Shown piece by piece: positions 23,704-36,300 of a DNA stretch of 64,000 nucleotides. The translations under genes and the position numbers were made by a program. The stretch comes from Arachis hypogaea (taxonomy: Eukaryota > Streptophyta > Magnoliopsida > Fabales > Fabaceae). Under the pieces are notes generated by a model. The model did not search any database. It had not been told where the DNA came from and worked only from the letters and a program-made list of their open reading frames with translations. Numbering within the stretch: position 1 is the stretch's first letter; each line of letters opens with the position of its first letter. The stretch is from assembly GCF_003086295.3 (NCBI RefSeq), contig NC_092038.1, forward strand, positions 127,623,518 to 127,687,517, given 5' to 3'.

Positions 23704-24807
23704 ATGTGCTTTGAAGCAGTTGATCGGACGCTCAGGGATCTTATGTCAGTTATCGATCAACATAAGACACATCAACCATTTGGTGGTATGGTTGTTGTTA
23801 TAGGAGGTGATTTCAGACAGATACTTCCAGTGATTTCGAAAGGAAGTAGACACGATATATTGGCATCCGCTACTAACTCATCCCATATGTGGTCATTTTG
23901 TAAGGTTTTGAAACTGCATACGAACATGAGGCTTCTAATGTCTTCTTTGGATCAAAATAAAGGTGAAATGAAGAGATTTGCTAATTGGATACTTGATATT
24001 GAAAATGGAAATATTGGCTCTATTATTGGTGATGAATCAGAAGTTGAAATTCCAGATGATCTATTGATTACAACTACTGATGACCCTCTCTCTCATTTGG
24101 CAGACTTTGCATATCAAAATTTGTTGCAAAACATGTCAGATTACATGTATTTTCAGAGTAGGGCAATTCTTGCACCCACGCTTGAGAGTGTCGAGAAGGT
24201 AAACGATTTTGTCTTGACAATTTTTTCAGGGATAGAAAAGGAGTATTTGAGCTCTGACACAACATGTCAAACTGATGAGAATGAAGATGTACAACAAGAG
24301 TAGTTCACACCAGAGTTCCTAAATGACATCAAATGTTCGAAACTACCCAATCACAAGTTGACTTTGAAGTCAGGAGTCGCTGTAATGCTATTGCGAAACA
24401 TAGACCAGACTTCAGGTTTATGCAACGGGACAAGATTAATAGTTAACGAACTTGGCAGCAACGTAATTGGAGTGACGGTAGTGATCAGTAGAAATATTGG
24501 AGATAAAGTGTACATTCCAAGAATGAACTTGATCCCTTTAGATTCAGGATTGCCATTTAAGTTTCAACGGAGACAATTTTCATTAACAATATGCTTTGCA
24601 ATGATCATTAACAAAAGTCAGGGTCAATCATTATCACATTTAGGGCTTTATTTGCCAAAATCAGTGTTCACCCATGGACAACTTTATGTTGTTTTGTCAA
24701 GAGTTAAGAGTCGCAGCAGCCTCAGGGTTTTAATTCTAGACGAAGACGGCAATCCAAAGTCATCAACAACAAATGTCGTGTTCAAAGAGGTTTTTAATAA
24801 TATTTAG
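23704..24807 (+). pseudogene. truncated Helitron helicase in Helitron B
   Basis: The sequence begins inside the helicase (MCFEAVDRTLRDLMSV) and runs to the normal C-terminus (VVFKEVFNNI, stop at 24805-24807), closely matching Helitron A's last exon. Walker A and Walker B are missing because the 5' half is deleted. A TAG at 24301-24303 replaces the tryptophan codon present in A (QQEWFTPEF). The C-terminal TINKSQGQSL counterpart reads IINKSQGQSL. It cannot be active. Confidence 0.88.
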
Positions 24808-25272
24808 GTAAGAATAATATTATTTTCATTTTAATAGCATGTTATGATTTACACTTTTGTACAAATATTTACTTTAGATATAACTAATTTATCTATAACC
24901 CTGTTTTCAGATTTGAAATGAAATGTGTAACAAAGAGCACAACATCATATGCCAATTGCTTTTCTAATGAAGTTAGTAAGATACTAGGTTGTCGATAAAT
25001 TTTTATTAACTTTTTGATATAAAGTTTAGTATAAAATTGACATGCTATTCTTACAGTTATATATGTTCTTATTTTTTCATGTCTTTCTCCTTATGGTTCA
25101 AGAATATTATATACTTCAGACACTTCTATTTATATTTTACTTTGAATAAAGATAAAACAGCATATTTAACACGTTTATTATATAATGACGATGATAGTGT
25201 TATACTAAATTTGAAAAATATATGGTTATAAAATATTATTTTTAATTTAACTTATCAAATTTAAATATAAGT

Positions 25273-25299
25273 CCGTGCATCGCACGGGTTTAACACTAG
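25273..25299 (+). other. Helitron B 3' terminus with hairpin
   Basis: Stem CCGTGC (25273-25278) and GCACGG (25282-25287), loop ATC, then GTTTAACACTAG. It matches the Helitron A terminus in inverse orientation. Confidence 0.88.
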
Positions 25300-27000
25300 T
25301 TTAGTAACATATTACAAAAACAATGTAAATTAATAATTTATTACTTGTCAATAGCTAAATAATATATAGAAAATATTGTATTTTATGGGCTTTCATTCGT
25401 CCAAAATACTCATAGTTATTTTGTATACCCAATAAAAACTAAATATATAGAACTAACATACTTAAAAATACCAAATAAAAAAATATATTATTCTAACCTA
25501 AAAATAAAAATGATAAAATAATTTATTTATTTTTTTATATGAAATATACCTTAAATTGTGCTTTGCTTTGTATTTTCTTTGTCTTTTAATATCAATTTTC
25601 TTTTCAATATAATCTTACTTCTCTTTAGGCTTCTTGCATCTTTCAATATATACCTAAAAATATCAAATAAATAAATTTTTTAACTAATTAAAAATATATA
25701 TACATTATACATAATACATTTTTATTATCAAATTTTTTATATTATTAAAAAAATAAAGTAGTACACATATGACAGCGTCTGTTTTTGGTATACATGTCCA
25801 TCAAAATATAGACACAGGAGTACACAGGAGTACATGTATGGTGTTTGTTTACTGAGACAAAAATGATGAAAGACATAGTCGTAAACAAACACCCATTAAA
25901 AACATGTATTTTGTGTCTCTCTAAAATGCTTAAACACTAATTTTTAACTTGAGACACTAATTGTTTTACAATTTTTTCTCATGTCTAACTTACCAAATAG
26001 AATATGAAATTAGTGTCTTCTTATATCTATGTAAAATCGTACAGATTTTATTTTCAATGGCTGCTTTAATTTCTTTTTTATTCTCATTTATTTAGTTACG
26101 TAAACATATTTTATAAAAAATAATATATATTTTTTTACAAAAGTATCTTTTTTCAAATAAATATAAGTTTAATCTCACGATCAATAAATTCAACTTATAG
26201 TTAAAGAGATTGAAAATGAACAACTTATAAGTAAAAAGAGAGAAAAAGATAAAAGTACCTCTATTGTTATAATCTAAAAAATAACAATGTAAACGAAGTA
26301 AATAGAAAAAAAATTATAAATGTGACAAATAAAAAAATTTAAATTTAAAAATCAAAACGGTTAAGAAGCCACTTAATTAGGAATTAGTATTAGAGTTTTA
26401 AATTTCAAATTTTTAAATAGAATTTTTTAATTAGCTAGTGCAAATTTAAAATTTTTAAATAAACTTTTTTAATTAAACGTTTGTTATTCATTAAGAATAT
26501 AGGAATTTGTTAATTTAAAAATAATTTTTATTAGTTTCGTCATAAATAGTATCAATTTTATTATTTATCGATAAAAATAAATAAAATTAAATACAATCTA
26601 AAAATTAATAACCTTATAAATTACATAAATTTAGAAAAAATACTTGAAAAGAGAGAAAAAAATGAAAGTACTTCTACTATGGAGAGACAATCTAAAAGAT
26701 AATAAAAATTTATAAATGTGGCAAGTAAAAAAATTTAAATTTAAAAATTGAAATGGTTAAAAACTTACTTAATTAGAAATTAGTATTAGAAATTCAAATT
26801 TAAAATTTTTAAAATAGAATTTTCTAATTAGCTAGTATAAATTTTAAATTTTTAAATAAAATTTTTTAATCAAACGTCCGTTGTCCATTAGTAATATAGA
26901 AATTTGTTAATTTAAAAATAATTTTTTAGTTTTATCATAAACAGTATTAACTTTATTATACTTTTTCTAAACTTTAAACAGTATTACATTTTTTTAAATA
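25300..27000 (-). other. Helitron A interior without clear gene; possible N-terminal RepHel exon
   Basis: This AT-rich stretch separates Helitron B from A's RPA-like gene. A basic block at about 25655-25552 (minus), bounded by AG and GT and reading ...KIDIKRQRKYKAKHNLR, looks like a Helitron N-terminal exon but has a stop upstream in the same frame. At 26235-26580 and 26650-26960 there is an imperfect tandem duplication (shared block AAATTTAAATTTAAAAAT, then TTAATTAG-AATTAGTATTAG). Confidence 0.45.
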
Positions 27001-27503
27001 GTATAAATAATTTCACATCTAAATAAGACTGATAATTTTATTTATTTTATTATAATCCATTGTAATTAGCATAGTAACTTATAAATTATATAAATTTTTA
27101 AAAAATATTTTCAAACCCAATTGCTTACGTAAAAATTCAAAAAAAACTATATTTAAATTTAAATTTAAAATTATAAACATAATACTTTAATTAAAAATTA
27201 TAATTAGATTTTTTTTAAATAAGTACGCATTAAAATTAATAACTAACTTAATTGTATCAATAATAATTCAGAGAAAAAATTTATAACTTTATGACATTAA
27301 ATATTAAATTAAAAATTATCAGAATATCAACTGTGAGAATCAAATTAAAAATAAAACCACAAGTAATAATCAAATAACTTCAATTTATATTTAAAAAAAT
27401 TCTAAATTCCAAACATAAAAATCGAAAAGAACCAAAAGAAAAATAACAACTCAAGAAAAGACAATGTTTCCACCAAAACAAACATATGCTTGGCATTATT
27501 CTA

Positions 27504-28721
27504 TTAGATAGACTCTAAAAGAGATTTCAAAACATGTGCATCCAAATTCTCAAGTTTCTTTCTCAATCTTGATCTTCTTGCAAGTTGAGGTATCTCCTTC
27601 CACATTCGAATCTTCCGACTCCGAAGATAGTCACTTAGTTGGTGTAATAGCACTTCCCAACAATTCAGATTCATCATTGGCCGTAACTTCATTGGAGAAT
27701 TCAAGCAACAAATTCTGTACAAAAAATCATGTTAAATTAAAAACTTCTTTCTAACATTTGATTTTATCTCACTAATATTTTTTGAATAAAATTAAGATCT
27801 AATTTTGAGAGAACAAACAAAAAAAAATTATTTTTTGAACAAATACCTTAGTACCTTTTACTTTCTCCCCTTCAATGATTGTGGATGTCTTTGAAATTGG
27901 AAACAAACCACCAGTGTAGTCAACATCCTAAAATTATAATTAATTATTATTTATAAATTAGATACTACTAATGACCAAGAAAACAAAAAATAAATTAATT
28001 TTTAATAGAAGTACACTTATATATACTCACCATTTGAATAGGGTGAGCCTCTTTAAATTTATTTATGAGATCCACATTATTAGTCATCTTCTTAACTTTA
28101 TAAGAAGGTGAAAAATATGAAATATCAGATATTTGAACTTCAATGATGAAGAGAAAAATCTTATCAATTAGGTTGAATAAAAGTGTAGGTGTATCTGATA
28201 GATCTTCTTTCTGCAGGATATTATATAATATATTAATAATAAATAATATAAAAAGTACCAATACAAATATCTTCACTAATGCTTTTAGAAATAAATATTG
28301 GTTAGATCTTACCAATAGGAGTGGATCAAGTATCTCTACACAGCTCTCTTCCAAAACTTGTTTTACCTCCTTGTCAAAGACTACATAATATGCACAGTCG
28401 AATCATCAATGACACCAAACTTTATTTGATACCTGCTTAAAAAAGAAAATAACCTAAGAAAAAGTTAAATATAGACTTATTTAATATCTAATCTAATGTA
28501 CATAGACTTTAATTTAAATAAATAAATAAATAACGTTGGAGTCATAGATAAAAGGATATTAGTAGAAAACTCGCGTCTTCATCGAGTCAAACCATCTCAA
28601 TTGAGTATGGCAATGGAGAATTTCTGTAACTTGATAGTGTCCATAACCATATCACTCGTATACGTACACACAAATTGTCGATTGTAGGATTGATGTCAGT
28701 AATTTTGTGAATATCAGACAT
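27504..28721 (-). pseudogene. RPA1-like pseudogene in Helitron A
   Basis: The first exon starts at ATG 28721 (MSDIHKITDINPTIDNL) and ends at about 28575. TGG is changed to TGA after YSIEMV, and the splice donor has become GC. Middle OB-fold exons found in Helitron B are missing. Later exons are VFDKEVKQVLEESCVEILDP (about 28390-28320), EDLSDTPTLLFNLIDKIF to HPIQM (about 28213-28033), DVDYTGGLFPISKTS (about 27928-27849) and NLLLEFSNEV to the end (about 27720-27504). It lies on the same strand as RepHel. The stop and deletion suggest it no longer makes an RPA protein. Confidence 0.74.
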
Positions 28722-28859
28722 TGGAATAAGGAGGGAGATTTTGGATATATGTAAAGAAAGGGATTGATGTACTTTAAATTGTGGTGCTTTACATCTCTCA
28801 TAACTTATCCTTTTATAGTTGCATCATAACTGAATTTTTTAAAATTTGGTTGACTTTAA

Positions 28860-29340
28860 TTTAAAATTTAAAAAATAACAAACTAAGTAAAACAACCCAA
28901 ATTTAAAATTTAAAAATAACAACTTAAATAAATAATAATTTAAAAATTCTAAACTAACGTAAATATTTATTTATTGTAATATTAGTATGTAACAACCGAA
29001 GAATAATTAACGTAAATTTTTTTAAAGCTCTAAATTTCTTTAAAAGAATTTATGTAGCTGCAATTTAAAAAAAATCAACAAAATTTTAAAAAATTATGCT
29101 AAAAAGAATTAACAGATTTTTTAAAAATAGTGTTAAAATATAAAAAAGAACAATCTAAATAAAATTTAAATAAAATTTAAAAAATAACAACTTAAATAAA
29201 ATAATTTAAAATTTAAAAAATAACAACTTTTATAAAATAACCCAAACAAATAAAACAATTTAAAATTTAAAAAATAACAACCTAAGTAAAACAACCCAAA
29301 TTTAAAATTTAAAAATAACAACCTGAGCAAATAATAATTT
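28860..29340 (-). repeat. AT-rich minisatellite near 5' end of Helitron A
   Basis: Repeated AATTTAAAATTTAAAAAATA and ACAACCTAAGTAAAACAACC blocks form the inverted counterpart of the array at 19730-20260. Confidence 0.68.
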
Positions 29341-29460
29341 ATAATTTATAAGTATAAATCTAAAAATTTCTAGTGATGACACGTAAGCAAATAAATTCCC
29401 AGACTCAACGTATGAGCGCCACATCAGCAAATGAGCTCCCCATTTGTATTACTATAAAGA

Positions 29461-30379
29461 TAAAGATAAAGATATTGTTAAAATGTAATTAATAATTAAT
29501 AAACTAACAATTTCTAATGTGTGTGTATATATATATTAATATAAAAAATAATACCAACGTTTTGGAGAAAATAAAGCCACCACGAAAAAGTTGGAAGAAA
29601 AGAAAAACACTAATGACTCCGTCTCCGTGTCAAAGTAAAAAAGAAGAGGAATAATTTAAAGCAGCTAAATATATCAATAAATCATGTTTAATTAACTGTT
29701 TTACTGCATAAGCGTAAATCTTCACATAATTAATCCGAGGAAAAAGGTACGATATTTAGGTTTCCGCCCAATTGACCTTGTAAAATTATAAAATAGACCC
29801 ATCTCTTTTATTTATTTTTTCTTTAATTTATTTGGCAGCGGCTTACGCAACTGGAAGTAGTAGTACTATTTTTTGACCTTTCGTTTTCTGGATCTAGGGT
29901 TTCTCTTTCTGACGACTCCGCTTCCTCAATTTTCATCATCATCATCAACAACAACAAAATCTTCAAATATCCCCCAAAGTTATCAAACCCTAGCTAGCGC
30001 CACCAACAAATCTGAACACGCGAAACAAGAACCGTTCACGATCGGGGAGAGATTCGCGATCATCGACTGCTGTTAGGGTTCTTGGAAAAAAAAACATTGA
30101 TTTTTTTTCTTTTTCTCCCAGTCACCGTCGTCATCATCACCACCACCTTCAATCACGGATCTAAGACTTTACCCTGTGGAACAAAAAAAGTGGCCTTAAT
30201 TATGATTTATTTTTTGTCATACATATCTCAGTTGCTGATAATGCGAAAATTCAGATGAATCTTAAAGCATTCTTGACGAGAAAACACTTTTTTGCCCCCT
30301 TTTACTTACACGGAATCTTGATGAAATTCCAAAGAATCTTGCTTGAGATTTGAAGGGAACGAAAAAAGAAAAAACAGAA
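29461..30379 (+). promoter_or_regulatory. CPL1 upstream region and 5' UTR
   Basis: Between the Helitron A boundary and the CPL1 start codon no other gene is seen. A C/T-rich leader-like stretch with CTAGGGTTTCTC (about 29893) and CAT/CAA repeats (29935-29960) begins near 29870, which suggests the transcription start is close to there. No clear TATA box could be assigned. Apparent ORFs here do not begin with ATG. The promoter must be shorter than about 0.5 kb or extend into Helitron sequence. Confidence 0.5.
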
Positions 30380-33300
30380 ATGTATAAATCGGTGGTGTAC
30401 AAGGGGGATGTGGTGTTGGGTGAGGTTGATTTATACCCAGAAGAGAACAACAACAACTACTTGAAGCACAAGAACATCGATGTGAGAGAAATCAGAATAA
30501 CTCACTTCTCGCAACCCAGTGAGAGGTGCCCACCACTTGCAGTGCTTCACACCGTCACATCTTGCGGTGTTTGCTTCAAAATGGAGTCAAAGAACTTGCA
30601 GACACAACAACAGGACGCGCTCTCACACTTGCACTCCTTGTGTATAAAGGAGAATAAGGTATATATTAACTAAACATGAACACTTGGTAAAAAGTTAAAA
30701 GCAGCAACACTAAAATCCCACCATGTTACAGAACAATTTGACTCTGGACAGAATCTGACAGGACTGCCACTGGAATCTTTGGATAATAAAACCAGTTGTG
30801 TTATTAATCTTTCAAGGGTTTTGTAATAATTTGCCTGAACTTACTAAATCTGCTGTTTTGAACCCAGATGCTGAAGGGGATTGGCTAATTAGTCAGTTAA
30901 CACAAGACAACCTGTATTCAATGTTCCTTTTTAAACTGAACCGGGTTTCATGATGTTCAATGAGCCTATTTGATGAGGACTGTGTTTCTTGTTGATCTTG
31001 TACTGATGTTTGCAAGGGCTTGGTTGTTATGTGGAGAAGTATGAGATGATAGTGTAGTTTAGATTCTCTGGCTGACTGAATATTAAACTCAAGATATATT
31101 GAGAGATTTGGTTTCAGTAAAAAATGCACTAAATGTTTCTCTAACTTGAACTGATTGTTGAATTTGACGAGCTTGTGTCATCATGCAAATGATATGATTG
31201 AATAAAATATTTATGTGTGCCATTTACTTTGTATATTTTATTTCAGATTACTTGAATTTTACACATGATAATCTTTTCTTTTTTACTTTTTTTTTTTTGG
31301 TCTCTGCAGACTGCTGTGATGCCACTAGGAGGAGGAGAAGAAATACATTTGGTTGCAATGTATTCGCGGCATAACGACAGGCCATGTTTTTGGGGATTCA
31401 TTGTTGCCTCTGGACTCTATGATTCATGCCTTGTGATGTTAAACCTTAGATGTTTGGGTATAGTGTTTGACCTGGATGAAACACTTATAGTAGCAAATAC
31501 AATGCGTTCATTTGAGGATAGAATTGAGGCACTCCAAAGGAAAATAAACTCCGAGGTAGATCTGCAACGAATTTCAGGCATGCAGGCTGAGGTCAAGCGC
31601 TACCTAGATGACAAGAATCTATTAAAGCAATACGTTGAAAATGATCAAGTTGTTGATAATGGGAAAGTAATAAAAGTTCAACCTGAGATTGTTCCAGCAT
31701 TATCTGACAGTCATCTACCTATAGTTCGACCTCTGATACGGTTACCAGAAAAGAACATTATTCTTACACGAATAAATCCGCAGGTATATAGTGTTCTATT
31801 ATGAAATAAGTTAGTTATACCTGCTTTAACATTTCCGGATTGTGTGCTACCTGTTTTCAAATGATTTTCTAGTTACATGCTTATTTCTTTGTTGAGTCAA
31901 GTAAAAACTTGACACCTGACTTCTGCATCATACTATTGTTTGGATGACAAAGCAATGTGGTTTTTACTTTGAAGTGTTTTAAACTGTTATTTGCTGCAAT
32001 GCTTGATCTGATGATGTAAAGAAGAATAGAGATTATGTGAACTTATCTATGTTACTGACATATAGCATTATATTTGACCAAATCATTAGTCTAACAAAAC
32101 TTGTGTTTGAAAAGATTCGTGATACAAGTGTCCTTGTGAGGCTGAGACCTGCGTGGGAAGATCTTCGTGGTTACCTGACAGCAAGAGGGCGCAAGCGTTT
32201 TGAGGTTTATGTTTGCACAATGGCTGAAAGGGATTATGCTCTAGAAATGTGGAGACTTCTTGATCCAGATCTGAATCTGATAAATTCTAAAGAACTATTA
32301 GATCGTATTGTGTGTGTTAAAGCTGGTAAGCAGCAAGCATGATTTTCTGTTCTGTTAGTTCTGTTTTTTACTTGTAACTTTTATAAAATTAAATGAAGCA
32401 CCTAGGAAAAGTAAATCTTAAGGATTTAGACAGATAGCTTATCTTTTAAGTTCTCTCATCTACATTTGATGTGGAGATGTGCTTATTTATGCTTCCTTAT
32501 TATACTATACTGTGTGTACTGCTCCTGCTGCTGTATCATTTATTTGAGATGTTGTTTTTGTTTTGGTAATATGATAATAGGTTTGAAAAAGTCATTATTC
32601 AACGTCTTCCAAGATGGTTTTTGCCATCCGAAGATGGCATTGGTCATTGATGATCGCTTGAAAGTTTGGGATGAGAAAGATCAACCACGGGTGCATGTTG
32701 TCCCTGCCTTTGCTCCATACTATGCCCCTCAAGCTGAAGTAAATTTGCTTTCTCATATCATTGGAAACTTGGTTGCATATATTAATTTTCATCTGTTCTT
32801 GGTTTTATGAACTAAATTAATCTACTTTTCATGTAGGCAAATAACGCTGTACCTGTCTTGTGTGTTGCAAGGAATGTAGCTTGCAATGTTAGGGGTGGCT
32901 TCTTCAAGTAAGAGTTGAACCTTTTAAAATTGTTTTGTTCAGTTATTTTCACACCTGAAATAAATGACAGGGGTAAGCAGGATTCAAGTACCTGACTGAA
33001 ATATTGTGACAGGGACTTTGATGACGGTCTTTTACAAAAGGTTCCTCAAATTGCCTACGAAGATGATATAAAAGATATACCTTCTGCTCCTGATGTGAGC
33101 AATTATCTTGTTGCAGAGGTTAGTTTAGCTTTATATATAAGTATACTTGTGCTACTACCTCTAATATTCAGGGTTTATACTGTTCAGATTTAATTTTAAA
33201 CAGAACTTGTATCATTAATTTTTTGTTATATGACATATTCATGTAATTTTGATACTCAGGATGATGCATCTGCTCTTAATGGAAACAGAGATCCACTTTC

Positions 33301-36300
33301 ATTTGATGGGATGGCAGATGCTGAGGTAGAAAGAAGATTAAAGGTATCAACCAGAGTTCTGAATGATCTTATGAGACTAGTTATCTATGAAGCATTGCAC
33401 CTGAAAAGTGTCTTATGTTTCTTTCTTGTTGTTAGGATGCAATATCTGCCGTGTCAGCCATTCCGGCAATAACTGCTAATCTCGATCCCAGGCTTACTTC
33501 TTCTCTTCAGTACACAATGGCATCTTCTGGTTCAGGTCCGCTCCCAGCAGCACAAGCATCTATGATGCAATTTCCCAGTGTACAGTACCCTCAACAAGCA
33601 ACACTAGTAAAGCCAATGGTTCAGACTGCCCCTTCAGAACCAAGTTTGCATGGTTCTCCTGCTAGAGAAGAAGGTGAAGTACCTGAATCAGAATTAGACC
33701 CAGACACAAGGCGTAGGCTTCTCATATTACAACATGGACAAGATACAAGGGAACACACACCTAGTGAGCCTTCTTTTCCCGTTAGACAGCCTGTGCAAGT
33801 TTCTGCCCCGCCACGTGTGCCACCACGTGGGGGATGGTTTCCTGTAGAAGAGGAGATTGGTCCCCAGCAGCTAAACAGGGTAGTACCTAGAGAATTCCCT
33901 GTAGATACCGAACCCTTGCGTATTGAGAAGCACCGACCGCCTCATCCGCCCTTTTTCCCTAAGGTTGATAATTCTGTTTCCCCCGATAGAGTTCTCCATG
34001 AGAGCCACCAAAGATTGCCAAAGGAGGTAATGATTATGTTTAAGTGTATAGCTTATAGTTTGAGGTTATGAAGTAGGGTCAGACTTATTAGTGGTACTCT
34101 GACATGGTGAACATTTTGTTGCAGATGTATCATAGAGATGATCGCACAAGATTAAGCCAAGCACCCTCTAGTTATCATTCTTTCTCCGGTAAGCTATATC
34201 ACCTGGTACTGTGTTTGGTTGTTTCTCCAGCATTTTCACATTTGTTCCCCTTTTTTTATATATGTATTAGTGGTTTTTGGCTGCAGTTTTTTGGCTTTTA
34301 TAACCTAATTTCAGTGGAATTTTGTTTTTGTTGGTATTGTCAATTAAGATGATTGCTTAAAAAAAAAAAGTTCAGGTTGCTTTAGCATTTTTAATTAAGT
34401 TTGGTTTTTCAGTTAACTTGTGCTGTCACAGATTTATTTATGTATAATTTGCAACTATATCCATTTTTTTTAGTTGTTTCTTCAGATAATTCCTGTTGTT
34501 TTTCTTTATCCACATCTTCATGGGTCGTAAAACATTAAAGAAAAATTATATAAACCCAAAAATCTTTCCTATTCATATGACATTTTGTTGTGGTTGTTAT
34601 GAAGGTGATGATAACTCCTTGAGTAGGTCATCTTCCAGCCACAAGGATCTTGAATCTGAAAGTCATTCTCCATTGGCCGCGGATACTCCAGTTGGTGTAT
34701 TGCAGGAAATAGCACTGAAGTGTGGAACTAAGGTGAGCCAGTGTATTTATCTGTCAAAAAATTAGATATTGTGATACTAATGTACTATTTAACATTTATT
34801 TCTTTTATGTGATCAGGTGGAATTTAAGTCATGTTTGGTTGCCAGCACAGAACTGCAGTTCTCCATTGAGGTATCTTCGATCCTGATAAGCAAAATTTTC
34901 TGATCACTTGTTGGCTACTTTGCTCAAATTTTCTTCATTTTTAGTTTTTGTTGTAACAAATTATGGTTACTTACAATTTTTTTTAAAATATAATATTAGG
35001 ATTAATTTTCTTCTTTCTTGAATCTCTGAATTTGTCTGATATTTATTTCTACCTATGACTAATTTACCGGTAGAAATTGATTTTGTCTTACATATTGGAC
35101 ACTGTATTATTTAGTTGAGGTTGGGAGTCACAATGAATATATTTAGTTCAGAGTGTTGTCACTTGATGATATTGTTCAATTGCAGGCATGGTTTTCTGGA
35201 AGAAAAGTTGGTGAAGGATTTGGAAGATCTAGAAAGGAAGCCCAGCATAGAGCTGCTGAGCATTCTATTAAACAGTTGGCTGGTATGATATATTTTAGTT
35301 CTTGAAATGTAACTTGCTACGTCAATTTTGTGGAATATGTTTTTTCCAGTTAAGTAATATGATTAGGGAAAATGACTTGATTCCAAGGTAGGGTAAATAT
35401 ATTATTAGAGTTAACTGATAAGAATATAATTTACAAATTGAAATTCCAATAAGACACTAAACATCTTAAATATGTCATGTATAACCCTAGTACCTAGCAG
35501 TGGATGATAAAGGCCAATAATGATTAAACAATGTTATTTAAATGGCACATGTTGCTTGCTAACGTTTCTTGATGATTGTGTTCTTATATGAGCCTGCCCC
35601 TCCATAGGATGGAAAGATATGTTGGTAATTAATGTGGCTTGATAATTTTGGATGTGTTTGTAGATATATATTTGTCTCGTGCTAAGGCTGAAACTGGTTC
35701 TACATATGGAGATGTGAGTGGGTTTCAAGCAAATGACAACGGTTATGTGGGTAATATTAATTCTATTGGTAATCAGCCATTGTCTAAAGAAGAATCCTTC
35801 TCATTTTCAACTGCATCAGATCCATCAAGGGTTCTAGATCCAAGGTTGGAAGTTTCTAAGAGGTCAATGGGTTCTGTCTCTGCCCTCAAAGAATTGGTAA
35901 GATTTTAGTACATCAACCTCCAATTTGATCCCATAATATTTGTCGTTTGTGTTAACCATAACATCTACATAAATTTCATCAGTGCATGATGGAGGGTCTT
36001 GGTGTCAGTTTTCAATCTCCGCCTGCTCCAGTTTCATTGAATCCAATTCAGAAAGATGAAATACATGCCCAGGTTAGTAAATGAATATGATTCAGTGATT
36101 GGAGCAAATTGTTTTTTTTTTAAATTAATTTTTTATAAAAGAAGAAATATTATTAAGTATTAAGAAGGAGAGGTTATTAAAAGGCATGTTGGAGTAGAGA
36201 CCCTGGATTTACAAAGGATTAGGATAGACAAAAAAATTACAACCCTGCTAATTTCGCAGGATAGTTATATCTCTTCCCTAGCTGGTAGTTGTTTATATAT

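Larger units (their letters stand above)
19602..25299 (+). mobile_element. Helitron B: deletion-derivative Helitron nested in Helitron A
   Basis: The plus strand starts TCTTTATAGTATACAAATG at 19602 and ends with the hairpin CCGTGC-ATC-GCACGG (25273-25287) and CTAG at 25296-25299. Flanking bases are A (19601) and T (25300). Its first few hundred bases and its RPA region match the 5' part of Helitron A, and its last 1.6 kb matches A's helicase end. Rep and the N-terminal half of the helicase are missing, so it depends on another copy. Length is 5698 bp. Confidence 0.87.
13023..29460 (-). mobile_element. Helitron A: large, possibly autonomous Helitron, interrupted by Helitron B
   Basis: On the minus strand the 5' end is TCTTTATAGTAATAC at 29460 and the 3' end is CTAG at 13026-13023. 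A 7-bp-stem hairpin (CCCGTGC, GCACGGG) lies 7 bases inside the 3' end (13034-13050). The neighbours are A on the 5' side and T on the 3' side, the AT target Helitrons use. Without the 5.7-kb Helitron B it is about 10.7 kb. It encodes RPA-like sequence (27504-28721) and a Rep/helicase (13520-19581) on the same strand, as plant Helitrons do. Confidence 0.87.

Noticed and set aside
19602..29460. Simple inverted duplication of host DNA
   Set aside because: Both arms begin and end at Helitron termini with A and T borders, so nested insertion explains the pattern better.
29873..30076. Upstream ORF before CPL1
   Set aside because: The frame does not begin with ATG and lies in a region that looks like the 5' UTR.
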